A DNA stretch of 64,000 nt from Homalodisca vitripennis (Eukaryota > Arthropoda > Insecta > Hemiptera > Cicadellidae), in assembly GCF_021130785.1 (NCBI RefSeq), contig NW_025777599.1, positions 28,361 through 92,360 of the forward strand. Reading direction: 5' to 3'. Shown here piece by piece: positions 57,891-64,000 of the stretch (positions within the stretch are counted from its first letter, which is position 1; every line of letters begins with the position of its first letter). A model generated the notes under the pieces. That model was not told where the DNA came from. It saw only the letters and a program-made list of their open reading frames with translations, and made no database searches. A program made the position numbers and the translations under genes.

Positions 57891-59480
57891 TAAATTTTAT
57901 AGGCCTATTCTTGTTTCTAAAAATTCCAGACTACGCCCCTCTGCTGGTTTCTAATGCAGCAAAACTCCAAATTTGGTCTTAAATTTAAGTGAATTATTTT
58001 AAAGATCATATTAAAGTAGTGTTTCCATTACTATAAACATTATACTTTATAATAATCTCTTATACATCCCTACAAAATGTATAAGATAATACATATAAAC
58101 ACATATAAAATAACCAATACGTGATTTTTAAAGACAACAATATTAAAATTCAGATTGAAATGTATTTTTGAAATAAATAGTGAATCAAAACATACAAAAT
58201 TGGTAATAAAAATGTTTCTAAGTCTCTATACTGCACTAGTCTCTCTAAATGGCTAGCACTTGTTACTGTAGCCCCATTACACTAACCGAGGATTAGTGAA
58301 ACGTTATATCTAATACACAACATTAGCATCACTTTGTCTTGGACATGAGGGTAAGTAATCTGATTTAAGTTAACTGTAACAATATGTTGTAACATGTAAT
58401 AGTAACAAACCTCATCATGGAGTCTGGTCTTAGTCGATAAATATAAACTAGACACTCAATTAGATGAGGGTTAGCAAAGATGTATCACTCGTAGTGTTAA
58501 GCTTATTTTATCCATATACGACAGTATGTTTGTCAAATCCACGCGATATCCCGACAACTAACAGGTATGAAACCATTTAAAATTTAACATGAAACTTCTT
58601 TTTTAATGTAATTAAAACAAAACTTTAAAGAAGTTTGCATTTCACGGCATAGGATTTGTCTGAGAATGAGGGAATATTTTTAGATTTATTTTATGGTTGA
58701 CCATTTCGAAAATATAATATAGCAGAATAATTCAAAATGTAATGAAGTGGAATGTAATCATTTGATATTTTAAGATGTAGCAAATAAATACACGTAGATT
58801 ATTTAGGGAAAGTAAATAAGTATAATAATATTACTGTAAAGTTAACATTAAAAGTCGGTAAAAAGATTTGTTTTTAGTGATCTCTTGAGGTGTAGTACCC
58901 TTTTCTATATCAACGTGAATTTTAAATTTTAACACTGCTACGAAAATTGATATGAAACGTATCAAGGTCAGGATGTGTCAAGAAGCATCATTGGTAGATT
59001 TGCATCATTTTTGCATTAAACGGTGCTCACTGCATAGATAAGTATGAGTTCTTGAAAAGGATGGAAGTCTAACCATAGAAATTAGGTAAACGTCTTTGAA
59101 GCCAGTGAGCTTTTAAAAAATTATACTAAAACCCTAATAATAAATTTTTTTTATGTATGATAACTTTTAGTTTTACATGCAACTTCAGGGAAAGATGTTA
59201 AGCGACACGTGGTGTGATTTACTCCTGCCTTGTATAGTGAAACAAAAAAGCTGTTAAAAGCGTTCTGTCATAATTCACAAAAGAGTAATATAGAGTAAAA
59301 TTTAATTTAAGACAAGTTTGATCAATGATTTAAATCATCTAATGTCTTTATTGCACAGGGAACGATATAAATAAGGTTTTATTCGTAAATGTCCCATAAA
59401 TTATTCAGAAATATAGTTATTATACATAATTAATTACAATAACTTACTCATTACCCAGAAAATAAATAAATTACACACAC
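57891..59480. other. AT-rich host sequence, no gene seen
   Basis: No supported gene, RNA or transposon. Confidence 0.5.

Positions 59481-59534
<54 letters not shown>
59481..59534. repeat. (TA)n microsatellite
   Basis: Nearly uninterrupted TA tract. Confidence 0.9.
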
Positions 59535-59537
<3 letters not shown>

Positions 59538-61454
59538 AGTATATAATTAGAAAAGGTTCAATGCTTCGCTTTTTAACAGTAGTTATCTTCCAGTTTGGAT
59601 CTAAAAAATAAATACCTAACTACATTTTATACAGATTTTATAATATTTTGAAAGTAATGTAGTTGTGCTATTTTAAAGTTTATTTTGTAACAGAAAAATA
59701 ATTAAACAGTATTTTGTAAACAAATACTACAAAATACCACTGATTTCGAACTACTTCGTATTAAATGTCAGATCATGAAACGACACCTTCATTTCCTTTT
59801 TAAATAAATACCAGTTAAATAAATACTAAACACTCACGATAGTTATGCTTTATCACTGGACGATATATTTTTAAATTGTGGGTCCTCTTGGAATATAATT
59901 TAAGAGAATTTTTGGATCTGAGTTACAGAATGAAAATTTTTTATAAGTAGCAATAAAATGCAGAAATATCTGCAACCTTCCATAAATAAATTGAATAATA
60001 TCCAACAAATCCGTAGGCGTAATGAAATATTTTTGCATTAGAAAGGGGAAATACATAGAAACTCCGTATAATAAGCATAAGTAATCATGATATTATATGA
60101 TATAGCCCTCTTATAATTTCATATTGGAGGTTCCAAAAACTTTAATACTAGTTCTTATTTCAGATTTGGCCTATGAAGAAGCATTTATGGTTCTGTGCGA
60201 ATTAAAACGTAATATTAGAGTTTGCATTTTTCCTACTAACTACATATTCGATCTTAAAAGCCTACTTTAGTAGAAAAAATCTTTATTCATTCCCTATTAA
60301 GTTATACCAGATTCCCCAGTAGCGTTATAATTATCTTTGTCAAATAAATTAAATACTTACATTCCTCTACAACACCTATTTCAGTAAATAAGAACCTGAT
60401 TCTAACCAATATCATCTATTTGTAATTTCTTTTGGCAATAATACTCTGTTGTGAACACAATATATATGTGTTTTAAAATGTTACTGTTTTAGGAGATTGA
60501 GAATTAAACAATTAAAATATATTTTTCTATGTGTGGCCCACTACTTTAAGCTCTATAAATGTTTGATCTTCATGAAAATGATTTAATAAGAGGTGCTGTC
60601 CTTCAGTTTCAATTTTCAGTTTCCTGTGATGTTGAGAAATTCAAATATTATTACACAAAAAAGGGATTTAGTTGTCTGCAACAATATAACTCAAAATTAC
60701 TCATTCAAAATTACGTATGAACCAATTGAATGGTGACTATTTATAGATTCGTCATAAATGAGAATTAAAGGCTGTATTTACTCAAAAAGGTAACCAATAT
60801 GTTTCTGTGCCTGTTAGACACTCAGTCAATTTGAATGAGTGCTATGACAATATATAGTTTATTCTTCAAAAGCTCAAATACTCTGACAATAAATAAAAAA
60901 TAATATATAATTATTTATATAATATATAAATAGTCAATTTATATTGATTTAAAAAACTATTTTACATGTTACTAAAAGGGTTTATTCAAAAAGTGGTTAC
61001 ACAAAATTTTCATGTTTTTCTTTGTGAGTGGGACAGCTGTGAAGCGAAAAAACTATGTTAAGACAGACGTAGACGATCAGAAAGCCTCTTATTCCTGGAG
61101 TTAAAACGTCGAAAGACGAAGTTTAGTGGTTCCTAAAAAAGGTTTTTACTTCCAACACTTTATATCAAATTGGGGCTAATGAAAACAGTTTGTGAAATCA
61201 TTAAAAAAAGAAAACAAAGAAGGAGAGTGTTAAGTAGTACAGTTTTATGGTCAATAAGATGATAAGCTGAAAGAGGGACTCTTTTTGCACCTGAAAATAG
61301 AACAATTAAAAATATGTAATGTTTGTGACGAAAATAGAAATACTAGAAAACATGCCTAGAGTTCATTAAACCTAATTATAATAGGCTTTATCAAAGTATA
61401 GTTTTTTTATGTTAATTATTATAATTTAATAAATAAATAATATCAATATAATAA
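59535..61454. other. AT-rich host sequence, no gene seen
   Basis: No supported gene. The weakly GC-richer patch at about 60990-61150 is unclassified. Confidence 0.45.

Positions 61455-61508
<54 letters not shown>
61455..61508. repeat. (TA)n microsatellite
   Basis: About 25 TA units. Confidence 0.9.
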
Positions 61509-61511
<3 letters not shown>

Positions 61512-62352
61512 TTAAAAATCCAAACCGTTTTTCTTTAACAATTGGTGTATTTTCCAGATCCGTGTAATTAAGTTAAAAGTACAAAAATATTTAAATGGAA
61601 ACAATTGATGCAATGATTTTTTCATTATAATTATTTATATTTGCAACAACATAACATGTGATGAGTTGAACAGTACCGGAAATTTGATGAAAGTTACCAA
61701 ATTGCTTTAAAGCTATTCAACAAAAACAGGGATATACGAGTTAATTGTGATCTCTATCGAAATACATTCGAGTCACAACACACTGTGCATAATTGATTTG
61801 CTCTTGTTTTACAAAGCAGTGTCTGATTTACTCCCGTCTATGTTTGTATTTCAGTCTTTGACATTTAAATTCTCACCGATTACAAACAATCTCCCATTGA
61901 ACTTTGAAATGTTTGACTATTTTCTATATTTATACCACAGATAGTTATGTAAACTATCATAATTCACTGTTATTGGCTGACCTTTAGTTTTTATTTTTCT
62001 TTATCTACCACCCTAACTTGCATACTACGGTTGTGCTTTGAGGCTTCATGTCTATGGTACGTGGATCACTCGGGTTCGATGATAGTAAATGTTCACGCTA
62101 TGCGATTTTGCTGAGCGTTGGCTAATGTTTATATATGGGAATAAAGGGTTACTATAAATAATAAAGGCAAAGAGTATATTTCAGATGAGATCAGACATTT
62201 ATATAACGGTTTTTTTTACATATCGGTAAAGCTGACATTCTACTTTTAAATCATGCGGAGAACATAAAAATAAATTTATATAAAAACGGAAATTTGTCCC
62301 AGTGCAAAACATACATCTATAACCAGCTTATAATTAATGACATCATCAAAAT

Positions 62353-62481
62353 GCGACAGTAACCTCTCACTAACACGCCTGGATAGCCACTGGACGGACA
62401 GATGCCCTAACATCAAAATGCCTGCGATAGTCTTTCCCCTAGCGGCTTACAGAGCAAACAAGCGTGATGTGACATGATGCG
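62353..62481 (-). repeat. Dispersed repeat family, copy B
   Basis: Opposite orientation to copy A at 41528-41651. Read on the minus strand it contains CTGTAAGCCGCTAGGGG and GTGAGAGGTTACTGTCGC. Confidence 0.6.
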
Positions 62482-64000
62482 AAACGAGATATTTTTGAAG
62501 TGCAAAACATAAATTTTCTAACCCACAAACTATTTAGTCACTCTTTCAAATTATGATTATTTAGATAATATATTAATTTACTACGCAAACTTTCAAATTT
62601 GTTGCAAATAAGTTTGATAAACATAAATACTTCTAATATTTCAAAATGACTTTACACACAATCCGAGATAAAGAAGATACTTATACGCAATACTGCACAG
62701 AAGCCAAATATTTCAAGATAGTTTAACATTAGCTTTTACTATATTTTGATGTATGGATTATTTACGTGTGTCCTATGTAACTAGTCGAAATTTCAAATGG
62801 TAGTGTTCAGACTGTTACGAATGTATTTATTGTAACGGTGTTTTTGTTGCTCTTATTGGTTACCCATAATGTCAATGTAAAAATTTTGGCAACGCTTGGT
62901 GTAATCTAAAGGAATGACTTGCCCAATCATCGAACTCGTATTGCAAAAATAGAGATGAAGCTTATGCTGAAACTCAAGCATATGTCATGCTTGCATACGG
63001 ACAAAAAAACACACAGGCATTTTAAAGTAAATTTAGCAGGTTCTCAAATGAATACCTGATTTACATGGAAGGTTATGTTAAAGTGCTTGTCAATCAGATT
63101 AAAATGTTCTATATTTTTAACACTCGTATATCTAGTTTTTGAGGTTCTAATGCTTTACTACAAATAACCAATTTACTAATTATTATATGATTTCCAGTAC
63201 AATTCAATTAAAGTACGTTCAAGGGGTTGAGCCTACAACAAAGTGAGCGGGCAGAAACATCCCCCTTTATAATGACGACAAAACATTAAAATTCTATTAT
63301 TCCTATGAATTGTTGCCAAAGATTAAGAAGCAATTTTCATCAATTTAAAAGGTGTCTGGAACATCAGAGTAAGGGTAAATATTTACACAGCTCCTCTCTC
63401 CACACAATCTCTGTTCTGCTACAAGCTGTATCATCCTTTGATGCCTCTTGGATACATCATACTAATTCCACATTTATTACATCCATCCTGCCTGGGACAT
63501 AGATTAGGAAACACTATTGTAAGCCATGATGTGTGGTTCCCTGCTCTTGTTCTCAGCTGTTTTCGACTGTTTAAGACGCAGGGTAATGTTCGTACTTGTG
63601 TGCAGAGAACGGAGGCTCTTAAGGCGATGAAAACTTGGAAGGTTTAAAACGATAAGTCTTTTATTAACTACTTGGGAAATCTACTTCGATTGGTTAGCTT
63701 TGAAAATCAAAATGATCAAGCTGAAGTGAAGAAAATATTAAATCACGTTTGTAATGTCTGTTCATTAAAAAGTTCCATATTATTTTATTAAAAAAGTCAG
63801 AAGCTCAGTTTCAAGATTTTAAAATAAAAAGATTGTCATTTATGGGTTGTGTAAATATATTTATGTTCCGATACAATATATATTAAAAATGTCAACTTAC
63901 GTACCATGCGATTTTCTTTTACATCAATAATGGATCGCAATTTTTAGCTATTTTTAAGGTGTGATGAAATGGTAAGTGTAGGACAATCCAAAAATAACCA
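62482..64000. other. AT-rich host sequence with an unassigned GC-richer patch at 63305-63647
   Basis: Two overlapping short ORFs in different frames occupy 63305-63647, where the composition is closer to 45% GC by eye. Neither shows a domain. It may be a repeat or UTR fragment. The rest is featureless. Confidence 0.35.

Overview
The window is a strongly AT-rich animal genomic background, most likely arthropod, carrying one complete, visibly GC-richer insertion of about 20.8 kb at 4234-25000. The insertion is a Maverick/Polinton (adintovirus-like) element. It has 218-219 bp terminal inverted repeats with 5'-AG...CT-3' ends, a perfect 6-bp target duplication (CCTATA at 4228-4233 and 25001-25006), and all recognisable core genes on the + strand. 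The host assignment is an inference from base composition and the kinds of transposon relics present. No host gene was identified with confidence.

Layout of the element, left to right: left TIR with an iteron-like GCGGGAAA array; family-B DNA polymerase (5021-8830); a poorly understood stretch with two weak ORFs (8831-10330); retrovirus-type integrase with a C-terminal chromodomain (10357-11319); FtsK/HerA-type packaging ATPase (11392-12061); an unrecognised protein (12136-13177); a coiled-coil protein with a conserved C-terminal domain (13284-14228); a phage-tail-fibre-like repeat protein (14261-15628); a full-architecture matrix metalloproteinase (15696-17285); a phospholipase A2/adenain-type protease polyprotein (17266-18199); minor capsid (18240-18874) and major capsid (18865-20176); four small unrecognised or weakly recognised genes, two of them behind a duplicated promoter (20246-22638); a short repeat cluster (22654-22790); and an intron-containing RING-finger gene (23229-24775) that runs up to the right TIR.

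How the genes fit together: polymerase and integrase replicate and insert the DNA. ATPase, protease and the two capsid proteins are the virion assembly set known for polintons. The PLA2 domain, fibre-like protein and metalloproteinase look like particle-entry or tissue-spread functions, and the RING protein looks like a host-interaction gene (inferences). Genes are tightly packed, overlapping by about 10-20 bp in the capsid block, and several have their own TATA box, often with an inverted CCAAT motif (ATTGGTC).

Most long genes are broken by small frameshifts. All seven differences I see between the two TIRs are one-base changes in homopolymer length with no substitutions, so many frameshifts may be uncorrected sequencing indels rather than decay, and the insertion is probably recent.

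The flanks (1-4227 and 25007-64000) hold microsatellites, old retroelement relics (Ty3/Gypsy pol at about 27.2-28.5 kb, a Penelope-like element at about 42.4-43.9 kb), a DDE transposase fragment (55.3 kb), MITE-like hairpins, a dispersed repeat family, and a composite tandem-repeat element (56.1-57.9 kb).
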